The notes under the pieces are model-generated. The model was given only the letters and a program-made list of their open reading frames with translations. It made no database searches and was not told the DNA's origin. A program made the translations under genes and the position numbers. Below are positions 24,905 through 33,101 of a stretch of 39,234 nucleotides of DNA, one piece after another (positions within the stretch are counted from its first letter, which is position 1; every line of letters begins with the position of its first letter). The DNA lies in the NCBI GenBank assembly GCA_007125005.1, contig SLDY01000133.1, forward strand, positions 1-39,234, read 5' to 3'. The stretch comes from Natronohydrobacter sp. Its GTDB lineage: Bacteria > Pseudomonadota > Alphaproteobacteria > Rhodobacterales > Rhodobacteraceae.

Positions 24905-25768
24905 TTATTCGGCTGCCAAGGGCAATTGAATACCGGGATCACGGCCCAGCCCTGAGAGTTTGCTCACGATGCGCTCCATCACGGCGCAGAAGCTCTCAAA
25001 GCTCGCATTGGGCGCTACCCGGCGCTCATCCAGATACAAACCACGATCGATTTCTATCTGGATGGCATGCTGGCCGATTGACGGCAGCCCATGGCGCTGC
25101 GTTATGTAAGCGCCGGCAAAAGGTGAATTTCGAGCAACCCGAAACCCGGCTTCGGCAAATATCGAGGCAACTGCTTCCGTGATGGCCGAATGCGCAGACG
25201 CGCCAAAGCGATCACCCAGCACGATATCCGGTCGCAATGTGCTGTGTTGACCATTCATGCTGATCGCGTCGCGTGGCATGGAATGCATATCCAGCAAGAT
25301 CACCCGCCCATGTCGGGCACGTTTCTCAGCGAGGATCGTGGTCAGTTTGTCGTGATAGGGGTGCCAGTAGAGCTGCAGGCGCTTCTCCGCTTCGGCCAAA
25401 CTCAGTTTACCACGATAAATCGTCCGCCCCCCCGCAACAACACGCGGAATTACTCCCAGCCCGGAACTGATCCGTGGATTGAGCCGCCGTGAAGAGACGC
25501 CTGCAATCAGCGCGGGGTCAAGCTCCGTCGCAGCGCGGTTGTAATCGACATAGGCACGCGGGACGCCGCCCAGAAGTACTGCCGCTCCAGCCTCGGGCGC
25601 TTTGCGCAGGAAGCAATCCACATAGGCATCCTCTGACGACCGTAGCACAACCGGTTCCAGCATCGATGATGCCAGAAATTCGGGCGTATAGTTGCGTCCG
25701 CTATGCGGGGAGGCGAAGACCACCGCGCTGTCGGAGCTGAGTGCCGGATGGTAGATGAAGGACTGCAT
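24905..25768 (-). CDS. N-formylglutamate amidohydrolase family protein
   Basis: Zinc-type hydrolase family that includes HutG/FGase, which cleaves N-formyl-L-glutamate to glutamate and formate. Seen in the 287-residue product: [17 protein letters not shown] (metal-binding His), [29 protein letters not shown] (second metal His) and [16 protein letters not shown], a highly conserved substrate-site block. No hut genes are nearby, so the physiological substrate is open; other family members act on N-formyl or related amide compounds. ATG 25768 is used; upstream GTG and TTG codons are less likely. The gene stands alone. Confidence 0.88.
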   Translation of the reverse strand: MQSFIYHPALSSDSAVVFASPHSGRNYTPEFLASSMLEPVVLRSSEDAYVDCFLRKAPEAGAAVLLGGVPRAYVDYNRAATELDPALIAGVSSRRLNPRISSGLGVIPRVVAGGRTIYRGKLSLAEAEKRLQLYWHPYHDKLTTILAEKRARHGRVILLDMHSMPRDAISMNGQHSTLRPDIVLGDRFGASAHSAITEAVASIFAEAGFRVARNSPFAGAYITQRHGLPSIGQHAIQIEIDRGLYLDERRVAPNASFESFCAVMERIVSKLSGLGRDPGIQLPLAAE

Positions 25769-25821
25769 GTCACCATTTGTTTTTTTCACTATAGAGCATG
25801 GCAATCAGGTTTCAAAAGCCC

Positions 25822-25850
25822 TTGATCATGTGCGCGACTCCTTTTATAGA
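25822..25850 (+). promoter_or_regulatory. Promoter of tRNA-Val-rpmJ
   Basis: TTGATC (25822-25827) and TATAGA (25845-25850) are separated by exactly 17 bases, on the strand of the tRNA and about 70 bases before it. The -35 element lies upstream of the divergent amidohydrolase gene. Confidence 0.6.
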
Positions 25851-25861
25851 CCGCATCAATC

Positions 25862-25883
25862 GACGCGGGCTTTTGGCCGCGTC
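25862..25883 (+). other. Hairpin in the tRNA-Val leader
   Basis: GACGCGG (25862-25868) pairs perfectly with CCGCGTC (25877-25883) over an 8-base loop. A T-rich but interrupted tail (CCTTTTCGTTTT) follows. It lies in the transcript between the promoter and the mature tRNA. It could be a weak attenuator or a processing signal. Confidence 0.4.
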
Positions 25884-25920
25884 CCTTTTCGTTTTGGGGC
25901 GTATATCAAAAGACTGCTCG

Positions 25921-25995
<75 letters not shown>

Positions 25996-26060
25996 TTCAC
26001 CCCTGCATATTGCAGGATCAACCCTCAAGGCGCGCGTGCGCCGCGAACAGGAGAAGGCCG

Positions 26061-26186
26061 ATGAAGGTCAGAAACTCGCTCCGGTCGCTCAAGCAGCGTC
26101 ACCGCGATTGTCAGATCGTGCGCCGCAAGGGCCGGGTCTATGTTATCAACAAGACACAGAAGAAATTCAAAGCCCGTCAGGGTTGA
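26061..26186 (+). CDS. rpmJ: 50S ribosomal protein L36
   Basis: A 41-residue basic protein, [20 protein letters not shown] followed by [21 protein letters not shown]. It shows the L36 pattern KxRxSLKxLKxRHxxCxxVRRxGRxYVINKxxxxFKARQG. Only one cysteine remains (Cys17), so this is the zinc-free (C-minus) L36 form common in alphaproteobacteria. CAGGAGAAGG precedes the ATG. A strong terminator follows. It sits outside any ribosomal operon, next to tRNA-Val. Confidence 0.95.
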   Translation: MKVRNSLRSLKQRHRDCQIVRRKGRVYVINKTQKKFKARQG

Positions 26187-26210
26187 GGATTTCCTCAAGA
26201 AGACATCAAG

Positions 26211-26239
26211 AAATCGCCCCTTACGGGGCGATTTTTTTG
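26211..26239 (+). terminator. Rho-independent terminator of tRNA-Val-rpmJ
   Basis: AAATCGCCCC (26211-26220) pairs perfectly with GGGGCGATTT (26225-26234) over the tetraloop TTAC. It runs into a T7 stretch (26232-26238). A small TTGAGG/CCTCAA hairpin lies between it and the rpmJ stop. Confidence 0.93.
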
Positions 26240-26270
26240 TATTGAAGTTTGCATTGAATATTGAGCGCGC

Positions 26271-27080
26271 TCAGCGATAGACGTTTTCCGCGCTGGGGAA
26301 GTTGCGCGTCTTCACCTCTTCTGCGTATTCCGAAACCGCGCGCTCGATTGCAGGTCCGAGATCGCCATAGACCTTGACGAATTTCGGCACGCGCGGGTTC
26401 AGGCCCAGCATATCCTCCAGCACCAGGATCTGTCCGTCGCAGTTCTTGGAGGCACCGATCCCGATGGTCGGAATATCCACTGCCGCTGTGATCCTGTCTG
26501 CCAACTCCTCGACCACGCCTTCGACGACCAGCGCAAAGGCCCCGGCTTCCGCGACAGCGCGCGCGTCTTCGATATGCACTTGCCAGGCCGCTTCATCACG
26601 ACCCTGAACTTTGAAGCCACCCATCGTGTTGACGGATTGTGGCGTGAGCCCGATATGGGCCATGACCGGGATGCCACGCTCAGTGAGAAACCGGATCGTC
26701 TCTGCCATACGCGCCCCCCCTTCCAGTTTCACGGCCCCGCAGGCTGTCTCCTTCATGATTCTTGCCGCATTGCGAAAAGCCATATTCGGGGATTCCTCGT
26801 AGGTGCCAAAGGGCATATCCACCACGATCAGCGCGCGCTGGGTGCCACGCACCACGGCTTTGCCATGCATGATCATCAATTCAAGGGGCACGCCGATGGT
26901 CGAGTCCATGCCGTGCATGACCATCCCGAGACTGTCGCCCACCAGAATGAAATCAGCATATTTGTCCACGATGGCGGCTGTATGCGCGTGATAGGATGTC
27001 AGCGACACGATGGGATCGCCCCTTTTGCGGGCGCGGATTTGCGGCACTGTCATACGGCGGATCGGGGCTTGAGTGCTCAT
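26271..27080 (-). CDS. panB: 3-methyl-2-oxobutanoate hydroxymethyltransferase
   Basis: First committed enzyme of pantothenate synthesis; it transfers a hydroxymethyl group from methylene-tetrahydrofolate to 2-oxoisovalerate. The 269-residue product shows [31 protein letters not shown] (metal-binding Asp), [16 protein letters not shown] and AVKLEGG. It also has [33 protein letters not shown] and [17 protein letters not shown], all standard PanB blocks. Its start overlaps the panC stop by 4 bases, so panC-panB form an operon on the minus strand. Confidence 0.97.
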   Translation of the reverse strand: MSTQAPIRRMTVPQIRARKRGDPIVSLTSYHAHTAAIVDKYADFILVGDSLGMVMHGMDSTIGVPLELMIMHGKAVVRGTQRALIVVDMPFGTYEESPNMAFRNAARIMKETACGAVKLEGGARMAETIRFLTERGIPVMAHIGLTPQSVNTMGGFKVQGRDEAAWQVHIEDARAVAEAGAFALVVEGVVEELADRITAAVDIPTIGIGASKNCDGQILVLEDMLGLNPRVPKFVKVYGDLGPAIERAVSEYAEEVKTRNFPSAENVYR

Positions 27081-27940
27081 GGCTCCTCCTTCGGGGGCTG
27101 AACGACGCGGTTATCAATGAGAAAGACCTGGCCGAATTTCACAGCAAGCAGAATGACTGCAGGACGGCGTAAAGGGCCGGAAATCGTGTCCAGACTCTGC
27201 GCATCACGAATATCGACCGATTGCACCCGCGCACGCGGTTCGGCCTCAAGTGTAGCGCGCACATGGCTGCGCAGGCGCGCGGCAGTGATGCCCGTGGCCG
27301 CCATCGCCTCTGCCTCATCAAGCGCTTGCGAAAGGATCGAGGCGGCGGTGCGGTCCTCGGGGGCGAGGCGGACATTGCGCGAGGACATCGCCAGCCCGTC
27401 TGGCTCGCGCTGGATCGGGGCGCCGATGATCTCGATCCCCATATCCAGATCGCGGACCATGGTTCGGATCACGGCAAGCTGCTGGTAATCCTTTTCACCG
27501 AAGACGGCTGCATCAGGGCGGATGATGTTGAAGAGTTTGGTCACGATCGTGGCCACACCGCGGAAATGGCCGGGGCGCAGCTTGCCGATGAGGGTTTTCG
27601 CAAGCTCGGTCGTCTCGACAATGGTCTGTGCGGCCGGGTCATAGATCTCGGCCACCTCGGGCGCAAAGACCGCGTCCACGCCCTCGGCGCGCATCAGGTC
27701 GAAATCGCGGGCCTCGTTGCGCGGGTAGCTGTCGAAATCCTCTCCAGGGCCGAATTGCGTGGGGTTCACGAAGATCGAGGCCACTACCTTGCCGGTCGCA
27801 CCTGCCCGCGCGCGCGCCAGACGCATCAGCGAGAGATGCCCTTCATGCAAAAAGCCCATGGTCGGCACCAGCACGATGGGCGCGGGGCGCCACGCGGCCA
27901 GCTGTGCGCGGATCGCGGATTTGGTGCGGCAGATTTCCAA
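27077..27940 (-). CDS. panC: Pantothenate synthetase
   Basis: Condenses pantoate with beta-alanine at the cost of ATP (to AMP), the last step of pantothenate synthesis. The nucleotidyl-transferase HIGH-like motif is [65 protein letters not shown] and the KMSKS-equivalent [15 protein letters not shown] follow. The length of 287 residues is normal. It lies upstream of panB with a 4-base overlap. hemF is 22 bases further upstream on the same strand, so a hemF-panC-panB transcript is possible. Confidence 0.97.
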   Translation of the reverse strand: MEICRTKSAIRAQLAAWRPAPIVLVPTMGFLHEGHLSLMRLARARAGATGKVVASIFVNPTQFGPGEDFDSYPRNEARDFDLMRAEGVDAVFAPEVAEIYDPAAQTIVETTELAKTLIGKLRPGHFRGVATIVTKLFNIIRPDAAVFGEKDYQQLAVIRTMVRDLDMGIEIIGAPIQREPDGLAMSSRNVRLAPEDRTAASILSQALDEAEAMAATGITAARLRSHVRATLEAEPRARVQSVDIRDAQSLDTISGPLRRPAVILLAVKFGQVFLIDNRVVQPPKEEP

Positions 27941-27962
27941 GCGCCCCTCCTCCCTGCCCGCG

Positions 27963-28856
27963 TCAGACCCAGCGCGCGAATGGCGGCAGCGACATCAGCA
28001 CGGCATCCGGGTCATGTCCGGTCTGCAGGCCGAATTTCGTGCCGCGGTCATAGACAAGGTTGTATTCGGCATAGAGGCCACGATGGACAAGCTGGGTGTC
28101 CTTGTCAGCCTCGGACCATGCCATGCCCCGCCGCCGTTCGACCTGCGCGAGAAAGGCGGGCAGGAAGGCACGACCCACATCCTGCGTGAAGGCGAAATCG
28201 GCCTCCCAGTCGCCAGTGCAGTAATCATCATAGAAAATGCCACCTACCCCCCGCGCGCGCTTGCGATGGGGGATGAAGAAATACTCATCCGCCCATTCCT
28301 TGAAACGCGGGTAGAGCGTCTCCCCATGCGGGTCGCAATAGCCCTTCAGCGTTGCGTGAAAATCGGCTGTGTCCTCGGGATATTCGATGCAGGGATTGAG
28401 ATCCGAGCCACCGCCGAACCACCAAGCGCCCGGTGTCCAGAACATGCGCGTGTTCATATGCACTGCGGGAACATGCGGGTTCTGCATATGGGCTACCAGC
28501 GAGATGCCCGACGCCCAGAAGCGCGGGTCATCCTCCAGACCGGGAATTTCCTTTCGTGCAGTCAGCGAGCGCTGTGCCTGCGCCCCAAGTGCGCCATGCA
28601 CTGCCGAGACATTGACGCCCACTTTCTCGAACACCCGCCCGCCGCGCATGACGCTCATCAAACCGCCGCCCGCATCACTGCCATCGGGGCTGTGGCGCTC
28701 GGTTTCGCGGATCTCGAAGCGTCCCGGCGCGCGCTCCGACAGGGGACCATCCGTGTGATTGTCCTCGACGGCCTCGAAGGCCGCGACGATCTGGTCACGC
28801 AATTCGCGAAACCAGCTTGCGGCGCGGTGCTTGCGGTCGGTGAACTCATCGGTCAT
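27963..28856 (-). CDS. hemF: Oxygen-dependent coproporphyrinogen III oxidase
   Basis: Aerobic heme-pathway enzyme that decarboxylates two propionates of coproporphyrinogen III to give protoporphyrinogen IX. The 297-residue product has GGGLMSVMRGGRVFEKVGVN, SAVHGALG, PHVPAVHMNTRMF, WWFGGGSDLNPC, GGIFYDDYCTGDWEADF and EYNLVYDRGTKFGLQTG, all HemF signature blocks with conserved His and Asp. The gene is followed within 22 bases by panC. An HD-hydrolase gene lies 63 bases upstream on the same strand. Confidence 0.97.
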   Translation of the reverse strand: MTDEFTDRKHRAASWFRELRDQIVAAFEAVEDNHTDGPLSERAPGRFEIRETERHSPDGSDAGGGLMSVMRGGRVFEKVGVNVSAVHGALGAQAQRSLTARKEIPGLEDDPRFWASGISLVAHMQNPHVPAVHMNTRMFWTPGAWWFGGGSDLNPCIEYPEDTADFHATLKGYCDPHGETLYPRFKEWADEYFFIPHRKRARGVGGIFYDDYCTGDWEADFAFTQDVGRAFLPAFLAQVERRRGMAWSEADKDTQLVHRGLYAEYNLVYDRGTKFGLQTGHDPDAVLMSLPPFARWV

Positions 28857-28919
28857 AGGCGGGCTTCCTCTCGGCTTTGCCCAGATGTGGCACGGCTGCG
28901 CGACAGTGACAAGCTGCCT

Positions 28920-29510
28920 CTACATCTGCGCCAACAGCGCCTGATGGCGCGCCAGATAAGCCGCGCGGGTCTCTGCGGGGGGGCGCAGATGCAGCGACAA
29001 CCCTTCGAGCTGCCCTGCCTCGGGTCGTCCGAAGAAACGATCGGCCTCGGCCTCGGTGAAGCCTGCGATCTGCGTGGCCTCCAGCCAGGCCGACAGTTTG
29101 TCTGCGGCCTTGATACGTTTCTTGATTGCCGCAGGCAGGCGCGCGGGCAGGCCGAAGCGGATATGAATGGCCGCCGCAAGCCGTTCATCGAGCGCGCCGT
29201 AATCTGGGCCTACAGCTACCTTGACCGGCGAGATCATGTCGCCGATCACATATTCAGGTGCGTCATGAAGCAATGCCGCAAGCTGCCAGCGCGGCTCGGG
29301 CCGTGTGCTCATCCGCGTCATGATCTGCTCGACCAGTAGCGAATGCTCGGCAACAGAATAGGGCCAGTCGCCCTTTGTCTGCCCATTCCAGCGCGCAACA
29401 AAGGCGAGGCCGTGGGCAATATCCTCGATCTCGATATCAACCGGGGTAGGGTCCAGCAGGTCAAGTCTGCGGCCCGAAAGCATACGTTGCCAAGCGCGTT
29501 TTGGGGGCAT
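28920..29510 (-). CDS. HD-domain phosphohydrolase (YfbR-like)
   Basis: A 196-residue metal-dependent HD hydrolase. The metal ligands are visible: His33 (EDIAHGLAF), His56 (YSVAEHSLLVEQIM) and the HD pair His82-Asp83 in LAALLHDAPEYVIGDM. A late Asp in RIKAADKLSAWLEA completes the set. The arrangement resembles YfbR-type 5'-deoxynucleotidases, but the substrate cannot be read from sequence. It is upstream of hemF on the same strand and divergent from the SDR gene. Confidence 0.87.
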   Translation of the reverse strand: MPPKRAWQRMLSGRRLDLLDPTPVDIEIEDIAHGLAFVARWNGQTKGDWPYSVAEHSLLVEQIMTRMSTRPEPRWQLAALLHDAPEYVIGDMISPVKVAVGPDYGALDERLAAAIHIRFGLPARLPAAIKKRIKAADKLSAWLEATQIAGFTEAEADRFFGRPEAGQLEGLSLHLRPPAETRAAYLARHQALLAQM

Positions 29511-29569
29511 GGGGAGCCTCTATAGGTTTGGTTTTTCCTAGCGGGCGGGCATGATATCGGCAAGCGGGT

Positions 29570-29580
29570 GACGTAACGTC
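29570..29580. promoter_or_regulatory. Palindrome in the HD-hydrolase/SDR divergent region
   Basis: GACGT-A-ACGTC is a perfect 11-base dyad, 61 bases before the SDR start and 59 bases before the HD gene. It could be an operator for either side. The regulator is unknown. Confidence 0.3.
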
Positions 29581-29641
29581 GCCTTTGCGCCGATCCATAC
29601 GCTTGCGCATAGAATATCCGGGGGCAAGAGGAGATCATGCC

Positions 29642-30406
29642 ATGCAGATTGCAGGACATCTGGCCATCGTTACAGGTGGTGGAAGTGGGCTGGGGGCAGC
29701 AACAGCGCGTCATCTGGCAGCACAAGGCGCAGAACTCGCGCTACTGGATTTCGACCTGGCGCGTGCGCAGGCTCTTGCCGAAGACATTGGTGGGCGAGCC
29801 TACAAGGCAGATGTTGGCGACGCAGAGATGGTCGGTGCTGCCATTGCTGAGGCTGTTGACAACGCGCAGGGCAGTTTACGTATCGTTGTGAACTGCGCTG
29901 GCATCGCAGATGCAGCACGCGTTGTGCAGCGTGATGGCACACCATCGACGGCGCTTTTTGAGCGCGTGATCCGTGTGAATCTGATCGGTTCCTTCAATGT
30001 GATGGCCCATGCAATGGCACAGATGCACAAGCTCGATTTGCTGGAAAATGGCGAAAGGGGTGTCGTGGTGAATACGTCTTCTGCGGCTTGGCAGGACGGG
30101 CAGGTGGGGCAGGCGGCCTATGCGGCCTCAAAGGGTGGAATAGCAGCGCTCAGCCTGCCAGTTGCGCGCGATCAGGCCAAATTCGGTATCCGCTGCGTTG
30201 CGGTTGCGCCGGGGCTCTTTCGTACTCCGATGATGGAGGCACTGCCCGCGGAGACGACAGCTGCCATCACTGCCAATATCCCTTTTCCGGCAAGGCTGGG
30301 CGATCCAGATGAATTCGCGCTGATGGTCCAGCAGATCATCGAAAACCCCTATCTCAACGGCACAACGATACGTCTGGATGGCGCTACGCGCCTGCCCGCG
30401 CGATAA
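29642..30406 (+). CDS. HSD10-type short-chain dehydrogenase
   Basis: NAD-dependent SDR of 254 residues. The Rossmann motif is VTGGGSGLG (residues 9-17). Asp in LLDFDLARAQ favours NAD over NADP. VVNCAGIADAARV follows, and the catalytic Ser-Tyr-Lys set lies in VVNTSSAAWQDGQVGQAAYA and AASKGG. The GQVGQAAYAASKGG block is typical of HSD10/type-2 3-hydroxyacyl-CoA dehydrogenases, which act in fatty-acid and isoleucine degradation (2-methyl-3-hydroxybutyryl-CoA). GAGGAG precedes the ATG at 29642. The perfect palindrome GACGTAACGTC (29570-29580) lies upstream. Convergent pxpA ends 9 bases after its stop. Confidence 0.88.
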   Translation: MQIAGHLAIVTGGGSGLGAATARHLAAQGAELALLDFDLARAQALAEDIGGRAYKADVGDAEMVGAAIAEAVDNAQGSLRIVVNCAGIADAARVVQRDGTPSTALFERVIRVNLIGSFNVMAHAMAQMHKLDLLENGERGVVVNTSSAAWQDGQVGQAAYAASKGGIAALSLPVARDQAKFGIRCVAVAPGLFRTPMMEALPAETTAAITANIPFPARLGDPDEFALMVQQIIENPYLNGTTIRLDGATRLPAR

Positions 30407-30415
30407 TCAACAGGG

Positions 30416-31192
30416 TCAGCTTTTGCGCTGGCCCTCGAAAGCTTGCAGGCGCACGCCCTCCTTGCTCAACGCTTCATGGAGCGCGCGTGCCAGGGCCACG
30501 GCACCTGCTGTATCGCCATGCAGGCAGATTGTATCTATCTGCGCGGTAAGATGCGTGCCTTGCGAAGTAATGATGGCCCCAGCGCGCAGCATCGCAAGGA
30601 TGCGGGCGCAGACCGCGTCCGCGTCATGAATCACTGCTCCGGGCAGGCGACGATCCATCAGCAGGCCATCCTCGGTATAGGCGCGATCTGCGAAAATCTC
30701 ATGTGCCATGCGGGCATCAAGGCTATGCGCGGCGCGCGCTTGTGCCGTGCCTGAAATCACCATCAGAATGATCTCCGGGTCGACTGTCAGCGCGCCTTCA
30801 TAAGCAGCGCGGGCCAGTGCCTCGTCTTCCGCAGCCATATTCGCGAGCGCGCCATGCAGCTTGAGATGGCGCACCTGCCCTCCTGCCATCCGCGCCATCG
30901 CGCGCGCTGCGCCGAGTTGATAGGCAACAAGATTGCGCGCTTCGTCATGCGTTATCTGCATGCGCCGACGACCAAAACCCTGAAGGTCGGGTAACCCCGG
31001 ATGCGCCCCGATTCCGACGCCATTTGCGACAGCAACTTTCATCGCCTGCGCCATCACATCCGGATCGCCAGCGTGAAACCCGCAGGCGATATTGGCCGAG
31101 GTGATGATCTTCAGAAGATCGGCATCGGCACCCATCGGCCAGGGGCCGAAGCTTTCGCCCATATCAGCGTTCAGATCGATCTGTGCTATCAT
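30416..31192 (-). CDS. pxpA: 5-oxoprolinase subunit A (LamB/YcsF family)
   Basis: One of three subunits of the prokaryotic ATP-dependent 5-oxoprolinase, which opens 5-oxoproline (pyroglutamate) to L-glutamate. The 258-residue product has the LamB/YcsF signature DLNADMGESFGPWPMG, SANIACGFHAGDP, GIGAHPGLPDLQGFGRR, VRHLKLHGALANMA and FADRAYTEDGLLMDRRLPGA. Its start overlaps the pxpC stop by 4 bases. It is the last gene of the pxpB-pxpC-pxpA operon. Confidence 0.95.
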   Translation of the reverse strand: MIAQIDLNADMGESFGPWPMGADADLLKIITSANIACGFHAGDPDVMAQAMKVAVANGVGIGAHPGLPDLQGFGRRRMQITHDEARNLVAYQLGAARAMARMAGGQVRHLKLHGALANMAAEDEALARAAYEGALTVDPEIILMVISGTAQARAAHSLDARMAHEIFADRAYTEDGLLMDRRLPGAVIHDADAVCARILAMLRAGAIITSQGTHLTAQIDTICLHGDTAGAVALARALHEALSKEGVRLQAFEGQRKS

Positions 31193-32208
31193 CGGGTTGT
31201 CCTTTCAAGTTCGTCGCCGCAGCTCACACCGCCAATCAGTTGATAAGCCAGCAGATCCTGTATGTCATGCGGGTCGCGGATGAGCGGGCGCAGTTGTTTG
31301 GGTAAGTCGGCGCGACGGCTGGCTGCGTCGCGCTCAAGCGCGACTGCCTCCTCCAACGTGACAAATTCGAAACGCAGCGCCACTGTGGCAGGGGCCTGAA
31401 CAAGCCGCGGCAGGTCACAGGGCAGAACAGTTCCGATGCGTGGATAGCCACCGGTTGTCTGGCATTCTGCCAGAAGCACAAATGGCGCGCCGTCCCCTGT
31501 GATCTGTATGTCGCCGGGTACGATGGTTTCAGAAAGTATGCGTAACCCTGCCTCAAGCTTGAAATCAGCCTCATCGCAGACAAGCCGTTGGCCCATGCGA
31601 TTGCCGCGCGCGTCCTTGTGGAAGATCGTACTTGTGAAGCGCTGCAACTGACAGTCGGAGAAGAGATGTGACTGTGGGGTCTTGACCAGACGCAAGGCTC
31701 CGCCATCAAATCGCGCTTCTGGCGTAAAGGTGAGCCCCGTGCGATTTCCGCTGTCCTCGCCAAGTGCGAGCCGCGTGCCAGCCTCAAGCATTCTAAGAAT
31801 ACCTGCCGCCAAATGGGCGGAGCGCGCCCCGAGAGCTGCCTCGCTCGAAACACCGCCGCCAAAATGCAGGTAACTGTATCCTCCGACGGGCGCGCCAAGC
31901 TCAAACATTGCGCCGGCGGGCAAGGCGTGGCTCGCGTTCCAAGTGAGTTCCGAGCCATCGCAGCGCGCCCGCATCCTGGCCCCCGTAACTGCAATCCGCG
32001 TCGGCGCGGTTACTTCCAGGGTAAGAAAACTGCCAGCGATCTCGATTGCGGCCAGGCTTGGATCCTGCCCCAGCAGAGCTGCGCCTTCAGCCATGGCAAG
32101 CAGATCTGCGGCTCCGCCACGCGACAGGCCCTGCGCCAGATATCCCTGTCGTCCCTGATCCTGAACTGTGACACCCGGCCCGACGCGATGGAGGATGACC
32201 TCTGGCAT
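31189..32208 (-). CDS. pxpC: 5-oxoprolinase subunit C (KipA-type carboxyltransferase-like)
   Basis: A 339-residue member of the biotin-dependent carboxyltransferase-like (KipA/AHS2) family that works with PxpA and PxpB. It begins with VGPGVTVQDQGRQGYLAQGL SRGGAAD (two adjoining blocks). LGAPVGGYSYLHFGGGVSSE and FVLLAECQTTGGYPRIGTVL are the late AHS2 blocks. It has no biotin site. It shares one base with the pxpB stop and 4 bases with the pxpA start, so all three are translationally coupled. Confidence 0.94.
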   Translation of the reverse strand: MPEVILHRVGPGVTVQDQGRQGYLAQGLSRGGAADLLAMAEGAALLGQDPSLAAIEIAGSFLTLEVTAPTRIAVTGARMRARCDGSELTWNASHALPAGAMFELGAPVGGYSYLHFGGGVSSEAALGARSAHLAAGILRMLEAGTRLALGEDSGNRTGLTFTPEARFDGGALRLVKTPQSHLFSDCQLQRFTSTIFHKDARGNRMGQRLVCDEADFKLEAGLRILSETIVPGDIQITGDGAPFVLLAECQTTGGYPRIGTVLPCDLPRLVQAPATVALRFEFVTLEEAVALERDAASRRADLPKQLRPLIRDPHDIQDLLAYQLIGGVSCGDELERTTR

Positions 32209-32963
32209 CAGCGCTGCCCCTCCGATTTCGCCCCGCCATCCGGGTCGTTAGAGCGGATCTGCTCCAGTTCCGCATCCGAAACTCTCTGAAACAAGACTTC
32301 ATCACCGGGGCGCAGCAGGAATGGTGTGTCTTGCTCGGGGCGAAAAAGGCGCAGGGCCGTCTGCCCGACATGCCGCCAACCTGTTGGTGTGCTCACCGAA
32401 AACAAGACGACCTGACGAATCGCTACCACCAAAGCACCTTCGGGCACGCGCGGAGATAGATCCGTCTGGCGCGGGATGTCCCATTCTGGTGGCAGCGCGC
32501 CCAGATAAGGTTGGCCCGGTGCAAAACCAATTGTCTGCACACGCAAAGGTGCTGCGCAGATTGCGGCAATCGCAGTTTCAGGTGCAAGGCCCGCAAGTTC
32601 TGCTGCTGCACCCAGTTGCGGCCCGTTTTCGCCCCCAAACGCCGCTGGCACATACCACCGACGCCGACCTTCGGGCACTGGCGCGTCATACCAGTCGCGC
32701 TGGGTTAACAACGTGTTCAGTGTTGTTTGCAATGTTGCATGATCGGTTCGTGCAAGATCGAATCGTACAAACACCGAGGTCAAGGAGGGGGCTGTTTCTT
32801 TAAGCCCTGTCGGGTCTGCCGACTCAATCGCGGCGCGGAAAGCCAGCGCGGCGCGATTCGCTGGTTCAGTCAGTTTCGCTCCAAAGCTTACAAGAAAACC
32901 GTCCACACCCAGCGTAGTGATTGCCGGGAATTGGGGTGTTTGCGGTTTCAGGTGCTGGTTCAT
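32208..32963 (-). CDS. pxpB: 5-oxoprolinase subunit B (KipI-type)
   Basis: Subunit of the 5-oxoprolinase complex, from the KipI/AHS1 family. The 251-residue product carries VDGFLVSFGAKL at the start and TIGFAPGQPYLGALPPEWDI, the AHS1 hallmark (usual form GFxPGFxYL). Near the end are RQVVLFSVSTPTGWRHVGQT and FLLRPGDEVLFQRV. ATG 32963 is chosen because the family block starts soon after it; the frame is open back to 33044, but that part runs into the shared operator region. It is first gene of the operon, divergent from the TRAP receptor gene. Confidence 0.92.
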   Translation of the reverse strand: MNQHLKPQTPQFPAITTLGVDGFLVSFGAKLTEPANRAALAFRAAIESADPTGLKETAPSLTSVFVRFDLARTDHATLQTTLNTLLTQRDWYDAPVPEGRRRWYVPAAFGGENGPQLGAAAELAGLAPETAIAAICAAPLRVQTIGFAPGQPYLGALPPEWDIPRQTDLSPRVPEGALVVAIRQVVLFSVSTPTGWRHVGQTALRLFRPEQDTPFLLRPGDEVLFQRVSDAELEQIRSNDPDGGAKSEGQR

Positions 32964-33021
32964 GGCTGCTTTATGACTGATTTCGGGGCAACAAAACCCT
33001 GCATTCTGGCGCTTCATGAAA

Positions 33022-33057
33022 AAACGTTGACGAAATGACGACATAATGTCAACGTTT
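33022..33057. promoter_or_regulatory. Operator-like dyad between pxpB and the TRAP receptor gene
   Basis: AAACGTTGAC (33022-33031) is the exact inverse complement of GTCAACGTTT (33048-33057), 10 bases per arm with a 16-base spacer. The centre adds further partly symmetric bases (ATGACGACAT). Each arm holds a TTGAC core that could be a -35 for its side. One dimeric or tetrameric regulator could control both divergent operons; the MarR-like product of 35990-36520 is a candidate. Confidence 0.65.
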
Positions 33058-33101
33058 ATTCCGCACCATCTTTCAAGGGTGCCAGAACAGGGAGTTCAGA
33101 A

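Noticed and set aside
27759-29339. 526-codon open frame on the plus strand opposite panC and hemF
   Set aside because: It is a shadow of two genes with unmistakable protein motifs on the other strand; its translation has no family features and is rich in Arg, His and Cys, as antisense frames of GC-rich genes are.
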